Assembly: GCF_051020765.1 (NCBI RefSeq)
Contig: NC_134933.1
Coordinates: 868,001-932,000, forward strand
Source: Lasioglossum baleicum
Taxonomy: Eukaryota > Arthropoda > Insecta > Hymenoptera > Halictidae
Direction: 5' to 3'
Length of the DNA stretch: 64,000 nucleotides
Shown here: positions 39,201 to 49,432 of the stretch, one piece after another
Layout: the number at the start of each line of letters is the position of its first letter
How positions within the stretch are numbered: the stretch's first letter is position 1
Made by a program: the position numbers and the translations under genes
Notes under the pieces: model-generated
Told to the model about the DNA's origin: nothing
What the model saw: only the letters and a program-made list of their open reading frames with translations
Databases searched by the model: none

Positions 39201-41340
39201 TTTCGCACGGTAAACCTTTGTCTCCGCGTCCTCCGTCCGACGAGCCTACTCTCGCCCGCACCCGTCGACCCGTTCTCGAGCTATACGGCGACAAAGAAAT
39301 CGCAAAATTTCACTAATTTGACGTCATCGAAAAAGTTACGGCCAACTGGGAATTAAAGGTATATCGCCTTCCCGAATTTTCCGGGAGCCCATCGGGCCTT
39401 CGGCCCTGCTCGGCTCGGCTCGACTCGACTCGGCTCGAGGTCGAGGTCGTCGGTAACGACGATGGTGGCGGGGAGGCGCGCGATTGGTCTGTCATCGCCA
39501 TCCTCCCCCCCTACCCTTTAAAATTAATGGAAAATGTAAACCTAAACGTAGAGTCGGATTCTTAACCTCGAAGTTACAAGTCGATTCGCTCAACTATCAA
39601 GGGAGAGTAAACGCGGCGACTGTGGCGGCACTCGCCACCGATGCGAAGTCAGCGTCGCGAAGTTGGCGTTAAATTCGAACGTTTGAATCAGTTATTTTCT
39701 TTCGGGCCCTTTTCAGCCCTGAACCGTGGAAGCGCCGAAATTCGGGTTTCATTTTTAACGCGGCAGCTTATACCCCCGAGCGTTACCGACCACTGCCGGT
39801 GGTGGTCGGTGAGTTATGCTCCGCCGAGGACGACGCGCGTTACCGATGCACACGTAAAAAATTTTTCGCGAATTTTTCGCGCGGTAAACCTTTGTCTCCG
39901 CGTCCTCCGTCCGACGAGCTTACTCTCGCCCGCACCCGTCGACCCGTTCTCGAGCTATACGGCGACAAAGAAATTGCAAAATTTCACTAATTTGACGTCA
40001 TCGAAAAAGTTACGGCCAACTGGGAATTAAAGGTATATCGCCTTCCCGAATTTTCCGGGAGCCCATCGGGCCTTCGGCCCCGCTCGGCTCGGCTCGACTC
40101 GGCTCGAGGTCGAGGTCGTCGGTAGCGACGATGGTGGCGGGGAGGCGCCCGATTGGTCTGTCATCGCCATCCTCCCCCCTACCCTTTAAAATTAATGGAA
40201 AATGTAAACCTAAACGTAGAGTCGGATTCGTAACCTCGAAGTTACAAGTCGATTCGCTCAACTATCAAGGGAGAGTAAACGCGGCGACTGTGGCGGCACT
40301 CGCCACCGATGCGAAGTCAGCGTCGCGAAGTTGGCGTTAAATTCGAACGTTTGAATCAGTTATTTCCTTTCGGACCCTTTTCAGCCCTGAACCGTGGAAG
40401 CGCCGAAATTCGGGTTTCATTTTTAACGCGGCAGCTTATACCCCCGAGCGTTACCGACCACTGCCGGTGGTGGTCGGTAAGTTATCCTCCTCCGAGGACG
40501 ACGCGCGTTACCGATGCACACGTAAAAAATTTTTAGCAAATTTTCGCGAATTTTTCGCGCGCTGAACCTTCGTCTCCGCGTCCTCCGTCCGACGAGCCTA
40601 CTCTCGCCCGCACCCGTCGACCCGTTCTCGAGCTATACGGCGACAAAGAAACTTTGATTTTTCACTAATTTGACGTCATCGAAAAAGTTACGGCCAACTG
40701 GGAATTAAAGGTATATCGCCTTCCCGAATTTTCCGGGAGCCCATCGGGCCTTCGGCCCCGCTCGGCTCGGCTCGGCTCAGCTCGAGGTCGAGGTCGTCGG
40801 TAGCGACGATGGTGGCGGGGAGGCGCGCGATTGGTCTGTCATCGCCATCCTCCCCCCCTACCCTTTAAGATTAATGGAAAATGTAAACCAAAACGTAGAG
40901 TCGGATTCGTAACCTCGAAGTTACAAGTCGATTCGCTCAACTGTCAAGGGAGAGTAAACGCGGCGACTGTGGCGGCACTCGCCACCGATGCGAAGTCAGC
41001 GTCGCGAAGTTGGCGTTAAATTCGAACGTTTGAATCAGTTATTTTCTTTCGGGCCCTTTTCAGCCCTGAACCGTGGAAGCGCCGAAATTCGGGTTTCATT
41101 TTTAACGCGGCAGCTTATACCCCCGAGCGTTACCGACCACTGCCGGTGGTGGTCGGTGAGTTATCGTCCGCCGAGGACGACGCGCGTTACCGATTCACAC
41201 GTAAAAAATTTTTCGCGAATTTTTCGCGCGGTAAACCTTTGTCTCCGCGTCCTCCGTCCGACGAGCCTACTCTCGCCCGCACCCGTCGACCCGTTCTCGA
41301 GCTATACGGCGACAAAGAAATCGCAAAATTTCACTAATTT
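33290..41340. repeat. Higher-order repeat: 6-monomer block of about 4,026 bp in two copies
   Basis: Anchors 33604, 34272, 34940, 35614, 36282 and 36961 correspond to 37629, 38297, 38967, 39641, 40309 and 40988. The offset is 4,025 bp, rising to 4,027 bp after C-run length changes near 38830. Shared private variants include GTTACTGCAAAC, GGTGAGTTATGCTCC, GAGCTTACTCTC and ATCCTCCTCCGAGG. The second copy has one local change, TTTTTAGCAAA at 40530, where the first has TTTTTCGCAAA. Confidence 0.85.
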
Positions 41341-44300
41341 GACGTCACCGAAAAAGTTACGGCCAACTGGGAATTAAAGGTATATCGCCTTCCCGAATTT
41401 TCCGGGAGCCCAAAGGGCCTTCGGTTCCGCTCGGCTCGCCTCGACTCGGCTCGAGGTCGAGGTCGTCGGTAGCGAGGATGGTGGCGGGGAGGCGCGCGAT
41501 TGGTATGTCATCGCCATCCTCCCCCCTTCCCTTTAAAATTAATGGAAAATGTAAACCTAAACGTAGAGTCGGATTCGTAACCTCGAAGTTACAAGTCGAT
41601 TCGCTCAACTATCAAGGGAGGGTAAACGCGGCGACTGTGGCGGCACTCGCCACCGATGCGAAGTCAGCGTCGCGAAGTTGGCGTTAAATTCGAACGTTTG
41701 AATCAGTTATTTTCTTTCGGGCCCTTTTCAGCCCTGAACCGTGGAAGCGCCGAAATTCGGGTTTCATTTATAACGCGGCAGCTTATACCCCCGAGCGTTA
41801 CCGACCACTGCCGGTGGTGGTCGGTAAGTTATCCTCCGCCGAGGACGACGCGCGTTACCGATGCACACGTAAAAAATTTTTCGCGAATTTTCGCGAATTT
41901 TTCGCGCGCTGAACCTTCGTCTCCGCGTCCTCCGTCCGACGAGCCTACTCTCGCCCGCACCCGTCGACCCGTTCTCGAGCTATACGGCAACAAAGAAACT
42001 TTGATTTTTCACTAATTTGACGTCATCGAAAAAGTTACGGCCAACTGGGAATTAAAGGTATATCGCCTTCCCGAATTTTCCGGGAGCCCATCGGGCCTTC
42101 GGCCCCGCTCGGCTCGGCTCGGCTCAGCTCGAGGTCGAGGTCGTCGGTAGCGACGATGGTGGCGGGGAGGCGCGCGATTGGTCTGTCATCGCCATCCTCC
42201 CCCCCTACCCTTTAAGATTAATGGAAAATGTAAACCAAAACGTAGAGTCGGATTCGTAACCTCGAAGTTACAAGTCGATTCGCTCAACTGTCAAGGGAGA
42301 GTAAACGCGGCGACTGTGGGGGCACTCGCCACCGATGCGAAGTCAGCGTCGCGAAGTTGGCGTTAAATTCGAACGTTTGAATCAGTTATTTTCTTTCGGC
42401 CCCTTTTCAGACCTGAACCGTGGAAGCGCCGAAATTCGGGTTTCATTTATAACGCCGCAGCTTATACCCCCGAGCGTTACCGACCACTGCCGGTGGTGGT
42501 CGGTAAGTTATCCTCCGCCGAGGTCGACGCGCGTTACCGATGCACACGTTAAAAATTTTTCGCGAATTTTTCGCGCGGTAAACCTTTGTCTCCGCGTCCT
42601 CCGTCCGACGAGCCTACTCTCGCCCGCACCCGTCGACCCGTTCGCGAGCTATACGGCGACAAAGAAATCGCAAAATTTCACTAATTTGACGTCACCGAAA
42701 AAGTTACGGCCAACTGGGAATTAAAGGTATATCGCCTTCCCGAATTTTCCGGGAGCCCATCGGGCCTTCGGCCCCGCTCGGCTCGGCTCGACTCGGCTCG
42801 AGGTCGAGGTCGTCGGTAGCGACGATGGTGGTGGGGAGGCGCGCGATTGGTCTGTCATCGCCATCCTCCCCCCCTGCCCTTTAAAATTAATGGAAAATGT
42901 AAACCTAAACGTAGAGTCGGATTTGTAACCTCGAAGTTACAAGTCGATTCGCTCAACTATCAAGGGAGTGTAAACGCGGCGACTGTGGCGGCACTCGCCA
43001 CCGATGCGAAGTCAGCGTCGCGAAGTTGGCGTTAAATTCGAACGTTTGAATCAGTTATTTTCTTTCGGGCCCTTTTCAGCCCTGAACCGTGGAAGCGCCG
43101 AAATTCGGGTTTCATTTATAACGCGGCAGCTTATACCCCCGAGCGTTACCGACCACTGCCGGTGGTGGTCGGTAAGTTATCCTCCGCCGAGGACGACGCG
43201 CGTTACCGATGCACACGTAAAAAATTTTTCGCGAATTTTCCCGAATTTTTCGCGCGCTGAACCTTCGTCTCCGCGTCCTCCGTCCGACGAGCCTACTCTC
43301 GCCCGCACCCGTCGACCCGTTCTCGAGCTATACGGCGACAAAGATACTTTGATTTTTCACTAATTTGACGTCATCGAAAAAGTTACGGCCAACTGGGAAT
43401 TAAAGGTATATCGCCTTCCCGAATTTTCCGGGAGCCCATCGGGCCTTCGGCCCCGCTCGGCTCGGCTCGGCTCAGCTCGAGGTCGAGGTCGTCGGTAGCG
43501 ACGATGGTGGCGGGGAGGCGCGCGATTGGTCTGTCATCGCCATCCTCCCCCCTACCCTTTAAGATTAATGGAAAATGTAAACCAAAACGTAGAGTCGGAT
43601 TCGTAACCTCGAAGTTACAAGTCGATTCGCTCAACTGTCAAGGGAGAGTAAACGCGGCGACTGTGGCGGCACTCGCCACCGATGCGAAGTCAGCGTCGCG
43701 AAGTTGGCGTTAAATTCGAACGTTTGAATCAGTTATTGTCTTTCGGGCCCTTTTCAGCCCTGAACCGTGGAAGCGCCGAAATTCGGGTTTTATTTTTAAC
43801 GCGGCAGCTTATACCCCCGAGCGTTACCGACCACTGCCGGTGGTGGTCGGTGAGTTATCGTCCGCCGAGGACGACGCGCGTTACCGATTCACACGTAAAA
43901 AATTTTTCGCGAATTTTTCGCGCGGTAAACCTTTGTCTCCGCGTCCTCCGTCCGACGAGCCTACTCTCGCCCGCACCCGTCGACCCGTTCTCGAGCTATA
44001 CGGCGACAAAGAAATCGCAAAATTTCACTAATTTGACGTCACCGAAAAAGTTACGGCCAACTGGGAATTAAAGGTATATCGCCTTCCCGAATTTTCCGGG
44101 AGCCCAAAGGGCCTTCGGTCCCGCTCGGCTCGCCTCGACTCGGCTCGAGGTCGAGGTCGTCGGTAGCGCCGATGGTGGCGGGGAGGCGCGCGATTGGTCT
44201 GTCATCGCCATCCTCCCCCCTACCCTTTAAAATTAATGGAAAATGTAAACCTAAACGTAGAGTCGGATTCGTAACCTCGAAGTTACAAGTCGATTCGCTC

Positions 44301-46060
44301 AACTATCAAGGGAGGGTAAACGCGGCGACTGTGGCGGCACTCGCCACCGATGCGAAGTCAGCGTCGCGAAGTTGGCGTTAAATTCGAACGTTTGAATCAG
44401 TTATTTTCTTTCGGGCCCTTTTCAGCCCTGAACCGTGGAAGCGCCGAAATTCGGGTTTCATTTTTAACGCGGCAGCTTATACCCCCGAGTGTTACCGACC
44501 ACTGTCGGTGGTGGTCGGTAAGTTATCCTCCGCCGAGGTCGACGCGCGTTACCGATGCACACGTAAAAAATTTTTCGCGAATTTTCGCGAATTTTTCGCG
44601 CGCTGAACCTTCGTCTCCGCGTCCTCCGTCCGACGAGCCTACTCTCGCCCGCACCCGTCGACCCGTTCTCGAGCTATACGGCGACAAAGAAACTTTGATT
44701 TTTCACTAATTTGACGTCATCGAAAAAGTTACGGCCAACTGGGAATTAAAGGTATATCGCCTTCCCGAATTTTCCGGGAGCCCATCGGGCCTTCGGCCCC
44801 GCTCGGCTCGGCTCGGCTCAGCTCGAGGTCGAGGTCGTCGGTAGCGACGATGGTGGCGGGGAGGCGCGCGATTGGTCTGTCATCGCCATCCTCCCCCCCT
44901 ACCCTTTAAGATTAATGGAAAATGTAAACCAAAACGTAGAGTCGGATTCGTAACCTCGAAGTTACAAGTCGATTCGCTCAACTGTCAAGGGAGAGTAAAC
45001 GCGGCGACTGTGGCGGCACTCGCCACCGATGCGAAGTCAGCGTCGCGAAGTTGGCGTTAAATTCGAACGTTTGAATCAGTTATTTTCTTTTGGCCCCTTT
45101 TCAGCCCTGAACCGTGGAAGCGCCGAAATTCGGGTTTCATTTATAACGCCGCAGCTTATTCCCCCGAGCGTTACCGACCACTGCCGGTGGTGGTCGGTGA
45201 GTTATCGTCCGCCGAGGACGACGCGCGTTACCGATTCACACGTAAAAAATTTTTCGCGAATTTTTCGCGCGGTAAACCTTTGTCTCCGCGTCCTCCGTCC
45301 GACGAGCCTACTCTCGCCCGCACCCGTCGACCCGTTCTCGAGCTATACGGCGACAAAGAAATCGCAAAATTTCACTAATTTGACGTCACCGAAAAAGTTA
45401 CGGCCAACTGGGAATTAAAGGTATATCGCCTTCCCGAATTTTCCGGGAGCCCAAAGGGCCTTCGGTCCCGCTCGGCTCGCCTCGACTCGGCTCGAGGTCG
45501 AGGTCGTCGGTAGCGACGATGGTGGCGGGGAGGCGCGCGATTGGTCTGTCATCGCCATCCTCCCCCCTTCCCTTTAAAATTAATGGAAAATGTAAACCTG
45601 AACGTAGAGTCGGATTCGTAACCTCGAAGTTACAAGTCGATTCGCTCAACTATCAAGGGAGGGTAAACGCGGCGACTGTGGCGGCACTCGCCACCGATGC
45701 GAAGTCAGCGTCGCGAAGTTGGCGTTAAATTCGAACGTTTGAATCAGTTATTTTCTTTCGGGCCCTTTTCAGCCCTGAACCGTGGAAGCGCCGAAATTCG
45801 GGTTTCAATTATAACGCGGCAGCTTATACCCCCGAGCGTTACCGACCACTGCCGGTGGTGGTCGGTAAGTTATCCTCCGCCGAGGACGACGCGCGTTACC
45901 GATGCACACGTAAAAAATTTTTCGCGAATTTTCCCGAATTTTTCGCGCGCTGAACCTTCGTCTTCGCGTCCTCCGTCCGACGAGCCTACTCTCGCCCGCA
46001 CCCGTCGACCCGTTCTCGAGCTATACGGCGACAAAGAAACTTTGATTTTTCACTAATTTG
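40988..46060. repeat. Higher-order repeat: 4-monomer block of about 2,694 bp near the right edge
   Basis: Monomers 40988, 41656, 42335 and 43004 match 43682, 44350, 45029 and 45697 at offsets 2,694/2,693 bp. Linked variants are GGTGAGTTATCGTCC with GATTCACACG, CCCAAAGGGCC and CTTTAAGATTAATGG. The GGTGAGTTATCGTCC monomers also recur at 1,347 bp (43682 to 45029), so the block contains a dimer pattern. Confidence 0.8.
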
Positions 46061-46782
46061 ACGTCATCGAAAAAGTTACGGCCAACTGGGAATTAAAGGT
46101 ATATCGCCTTCCCGAATTTTCCGGGAGCCTATCGGGCCTTCGGCCCTGCTCGGCTCGGCTCGGCTCGGCTCAGCTCGAGGTCGAGGTCGTCGGTAGCGAC
46201 GATGGTGGCGGGGAAGCGCGCGAATGGTCTGTCATCGCCATCCTCACCCCTACCCTTTAAAATTAATGGAAAATGTTAACCAAAACGTAATGTCGGATTC
46301 GTAACCTCGAAGTTACAAGTCGATTCGCTCAACTATCAAGGGAGAGTAAACGCGGCGACTGTGGCGGCACTCGCCACCGATGCGAAGTCAGCGTCGCGAA
46401 GTTGGCGTTAAATTCGAACGTTTGAATTAGTTATTTTCTTTCGGGCCCTTTCCAGCCCTGAACCATGGAAGCGCCGAAATTCGGGTTTCATTTGTAACGC
46501 GGCAGCTTATACCCCCGAGCGTTACCGACCACTGCCGGTGGTGGTCGGTAAGTTATCCTCCGCCGAGGACGACGCGCTTTACCGATGCACACGTAAATAA
46601 TTTTTCGCGAATTTTCGTGAATTTTTCGCGCGGTAAACCTTCGTCTCTGCGTCCTCCGTCCGACGAGCCTACTCTCGCCCGCACCCGTCGACCCGTTCTC
46701 GAGCTATACGGCGACAAAGAAACTTTGATTTTTACTAATTTGACGTCATCGAAAAAGTTACGGCCAACTGGGAATTAAAGGT

Positions 46783-48635
46783 TGTGACGTTGCAAGCGTG
46801 CGACGTCACTTCGCCGTTTGAACTCGGTCAAACAGCCGAATTACGTGTGGACCGGACCGACCTTTTTCGGTTACGTAAGCCACCCGCAGGCCATAAGAGC
46901 ACTCCGAGAGGAAAATCTTCCGATTTCGTGCACCGTACTAATGCCATCTGTTGTGCGTACGGAGTACGACGTTTCAGGCAATTATCGATCCTAAAGAAAG
47001 CGTACGAGTCCGAAAAGGTGCCGAAGGATCAAAGACCGAATAAAAGGATGGCCAACGAACAAATCCGGCGCCGGAAGCAGCAAAATAAGTCATCACACAC
47101 GGGCGAACAAACCCGGAGGCGCCGTCGTGGGACGAAGAGATCCTATAGCGAACAACAGCATGCCCGAGTCCCGCCGCCGTCTCATCCCGCTCAACTAGGA
47201 TCTCAGCGTGGGTGGTGTGTCGAATTGGCTGCCGAGGATTATGCGAACCGCTCGCCGAAGGCGAGCGGGAATTCAAAGGTCGCGGTAAATTAAGTGGTCG
47301 CGTAAAGTCTGGGGCCCTAGGACTTTTTCGTAGTTGCGATCCTGCGACAACGTAGTTACGTTGCGTACGGCACCTATCAGAAAATTCGGCAATACGCTCG
47401 GAGTGGGGGGAACCAGGATCGATGCGTTCCGTCGATGCGGATCGAGGACTCACTGTCGCACAGAGGCTCCTCGAGTAGAGTCACGTTTTCGCTTTACCGA
47501 ATCTCGCCCTTTCCAAATACCGAGTACCGATCAGTTTCGCGTCGCGGGTGGCTTGACTTCGGTTTTCGACTCAGCGCGGAATTTGGGACGAGGGACGATA
47601 GCCTAAGGGTCCAGAAATCCGGTGCTAAAGGCCTGAGAGAAATATCGTCAACGGTAAGTCGATTCTGTGATTCCTCGATTCGTTAATCGTGGTGGCTCGT
47701 GTTATTCGCGCGAGGACGACACGTGTTCGTCTCGTCCTCGGAGATTTCGTAAGAGCCGAGGCGCAGGGCGCCTCGAGCCTTCGCTCGCGTCCTTCTCAAG
47801 GACGCTGTGAGCCTTCGCGACAAGAGTTCCCTTAATTTCGTAAATCGGAAGTCCTCGGGAGTTGTGTCGGTATCGAATAAGTCTCGAATAGTCTTCGGTT
47901 CGGATAGTCGGCGACGGTAGAAGCGTAGGCGGAATTACGCGTGAACCGCGGCGGTCTACGCGCCTCGAATCCCGCGTACGGCCGCGGATTATCCATCGCA
48001 CGTCGGCAATTTCGCTTCGCCTCGGACTCTCGCGACAGTCGTAGGAATTGCGCCGTTCATCCGCGCCTCGCGGAATCTTGTATCGACGAACAAATCGAAT
48101 ATTGTACCGTAGCATCGTACGTCCGCGATAGAATCACGATAGACTAACGCGCTCAGCGAACGATCATCTTCCGCTAAAGTGTACAAGGAGCGCGGGCTCC
48201 CGGTTCGCGGCCTCGTGGCCGCTCGCCTGTATCTTTTACTTTCGTGACCATTAAAGATTAAGAGCCAATTCCGTTTGTTGATTCTTCACCTGCGAGATCC
48301 GTCCTGCCGTGAGGGCTGTCCCCGTTATCTCCTGCGCTCGAATCATCTGGCCGTTCGCGTCATTATTTCAGACCGCGTTTCGTGGGGGGGCTTGACTCTC
48401 GGACTCGGCTTCCCCGAGTTCGAGGTCACCATCGTGTTTCGCGTGGTATTTTCTAAATACCTGGCGCCCGAACTATCGTCGCGTTGTTCGTTCAAGCCTC
48501 CACCGAGTTCCGCCTTTGCACCGAGAGGACCGTGTCCGCATGGCCGCGCACGGCCCGGTCTCAGAGCCTATAAAATCTCGGGGTTGACCGTTTTTCGTCG
48601 GCCATAAAACCGTTCGAAAAAGGGACAACGTCGCA
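46783..48635 (+). repeat. 5' LTR of the Gypsy element (1853 bp)
   Basis: It starts TGTGACGTTG and ends CAACGTCGCA, which are inverted complements with one mismatch and carry the canonical TG...CA termini. The right end lies three bases before the primer site. The left end coincides with the exact loss of satellite homology. A TATA box at 48569 places the transcription start near 48600, leaving an apparently short R-U5. Open frames such as 46784-47293 resemble no protein and are taken as chance. No second LTR copy exists in the window for dating. Confidence 0.92.
48569..48575 (+). promoter_or_regulatory. TATA box in U3 of the Gypsy LTR
   Basis: TATAAAA, 61-67 bp before the LTR end. It is the only good TATA motif in the last part of the LTR and sits where a U3 promoter is expected. 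The exact start site is inferred. Confidence 0.65.
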
Positions 48636-48638
48636 AAT

Positions 48639-48656
48639 TGGCGCCCGAACAGGGAC
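48639..48656 (+). other. Primer binding site, complementary to tRNA-Lys (UUU)
   Basis: TGGCGCCCGAACAGGGAC is the full 18-nt complement of the 3' end of animal tRNA-Lys-UUU including CCA, the same primer that lentiviruses use. It lies three bases after the LTR, as expected for minus-strand priming. Confidence 0.93.
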
Positions 48657-49432
48657 CTCTCTCTCGCAAGGGTTTTTCCCGACAACGGAGAGAGACACAG
48701 GAAAATAACGGGTGACTCTCGCAGGTAGCGTACGGTACTACCTGATCGTGGTAAATTACGGGAATCTCGAGGTCGTATTCTCGTAGAATCGTGAAATCGC
48801 GAACGTTCGAAAGAGACTGTTCGATCCGACCCAGTGAGACACGAGAAACACACTCAATTCGAAAGCGAAAAATTTTGATTTCGATTCGTTGCGAGTCTGG
48901 CGAGGAAGATTCCGAAGAGCCAGCACGAAATATTCTGTGTACAAAATTGACGAGCAATTTTATTGCCATGATTTACTGATTTTCGTGTAATAATTGTGAA
49001 ATTGTAATAAATTGTATTACGGGAGTGTACGTCTTACGGTGCTGGGCCAGAATTTCGTAGCCTAGAATTTCGTCGTACACGTCTTTGTTCGTGAACAGAA
49101 TATTTACGCGATCGGTAAAAATTTTTTTTTCTTCGCGGCCTTGTTGAAGCAAGAACGCTTCAAGGTAATAGGAACAAGAGGCGTACTGTGTGGCAACGGT
49201 TTCAAATTCGAAAATCAGGGTTATCGAGAACAAAGAGACTTTCGAGAGACAATTTCGAGCCGCGTGGCGACAGAGCGTAACAAGAGATCTCGTACGGGGA
49301 GATACAGCGTCCGGACGCGGAAAGTAAACAACGCGAGCGACCGAAGGCCTTGGCGACGAAGGACCGCGCGCTAGCTATCGTAAGGAAAATAGACATCCGA
49401 ATTTCGTACCGAATATATCGGGTGACGCGAAA
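48657..49432 (+). other. Long leader between primer site and gag
   Basis: 776 bp without a recognisable reading frame. It includes an AT-rich part (about 48950-49130) with a T-run before the purine-rich approach to gag. It probably contains packaging and dimerisation signals of the element's RNA, but no specific motif can be named. Confidence 0.5.

Larger units (their letters stand above)
3789..46782. repeat. Satellite array of about 64 monomers of 667-679 bp
   Basis: A fixed anchor (GATGCGAAGTCAGCGTCGC or close variants) recurs 63 times head to tail from 4357 to 46380, normally every 668-679 bp. The one exception is the 1084-bp step caused by the insertion at 32061. A partial first monomer begins at 3789 with TTCGGGTTTCATTT. 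Length varies mainly through a 10-bp gain of CGCGAATTTT, C-run length in CCTCCCCCC, and GAAAAAGTTACGG versus GAAAAAAGTGACGG. At least four monomer types can be told apart by linked variants after ACACGT: AAAAAATTTTTCG; TAAAAATTTTTCG with the 10-bp gain and GAAACTTTG; AAAAAATGTTTCG; and AAAATATTTTTCG. Conserved landmarks in nearly all monomers are TTTTCAG, the inverted repeat ACCGACCAC/GTGGTCGGT, CGGTAAGT, TGACGTCA, GGGCCTTCGGCCC and repeated CGGCT. No rRNA, tRNA or protein family was recognised. It could be a centromeric or pericentromeric satellite, or less likely a spacer repeat of a multicopy gene. Confidence 0.98.

Noticed and set aside
4358..46056. Long open frames repeated in every satellite monomer (about 129-161 codons on plus, 83-102 on minus).
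   Set aside because: They overlap in several frames on both strands, and single-base C-run changes and the 10-bp gain break or switch them freely between monomers. No signal peptide, domain or codon pattern is recognised. Few stops are expected in this sequence composition.
3789..46782. Satellite as rDNA intergenic spacer.
   Set aside because: No 18S, 5.8S or 28S sequence and no convincing Pol I promoter in the window; kept only as a remote alternative.
3789..46782. CENP-B box in the satellite.
   Set aside because: I looked for TTCG-N4-A-N2-CGGG on both strands; near words such as ATTCGGGTTTCAT do not fit the spacing.
3021..46782. CRISPR array.
   Set aside because: Units are directly abutting tandem repeats without unique spacers, in a eukaryotic context.
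46784..47293. 169-codon open frame at the start of the Gypsy LTR.
   Set aside because: It begins at the second base of the LTR with a GTG, overlaps an antisense frame of similar size, and matches no known protein; LTR U3 regions often contain chance frames.
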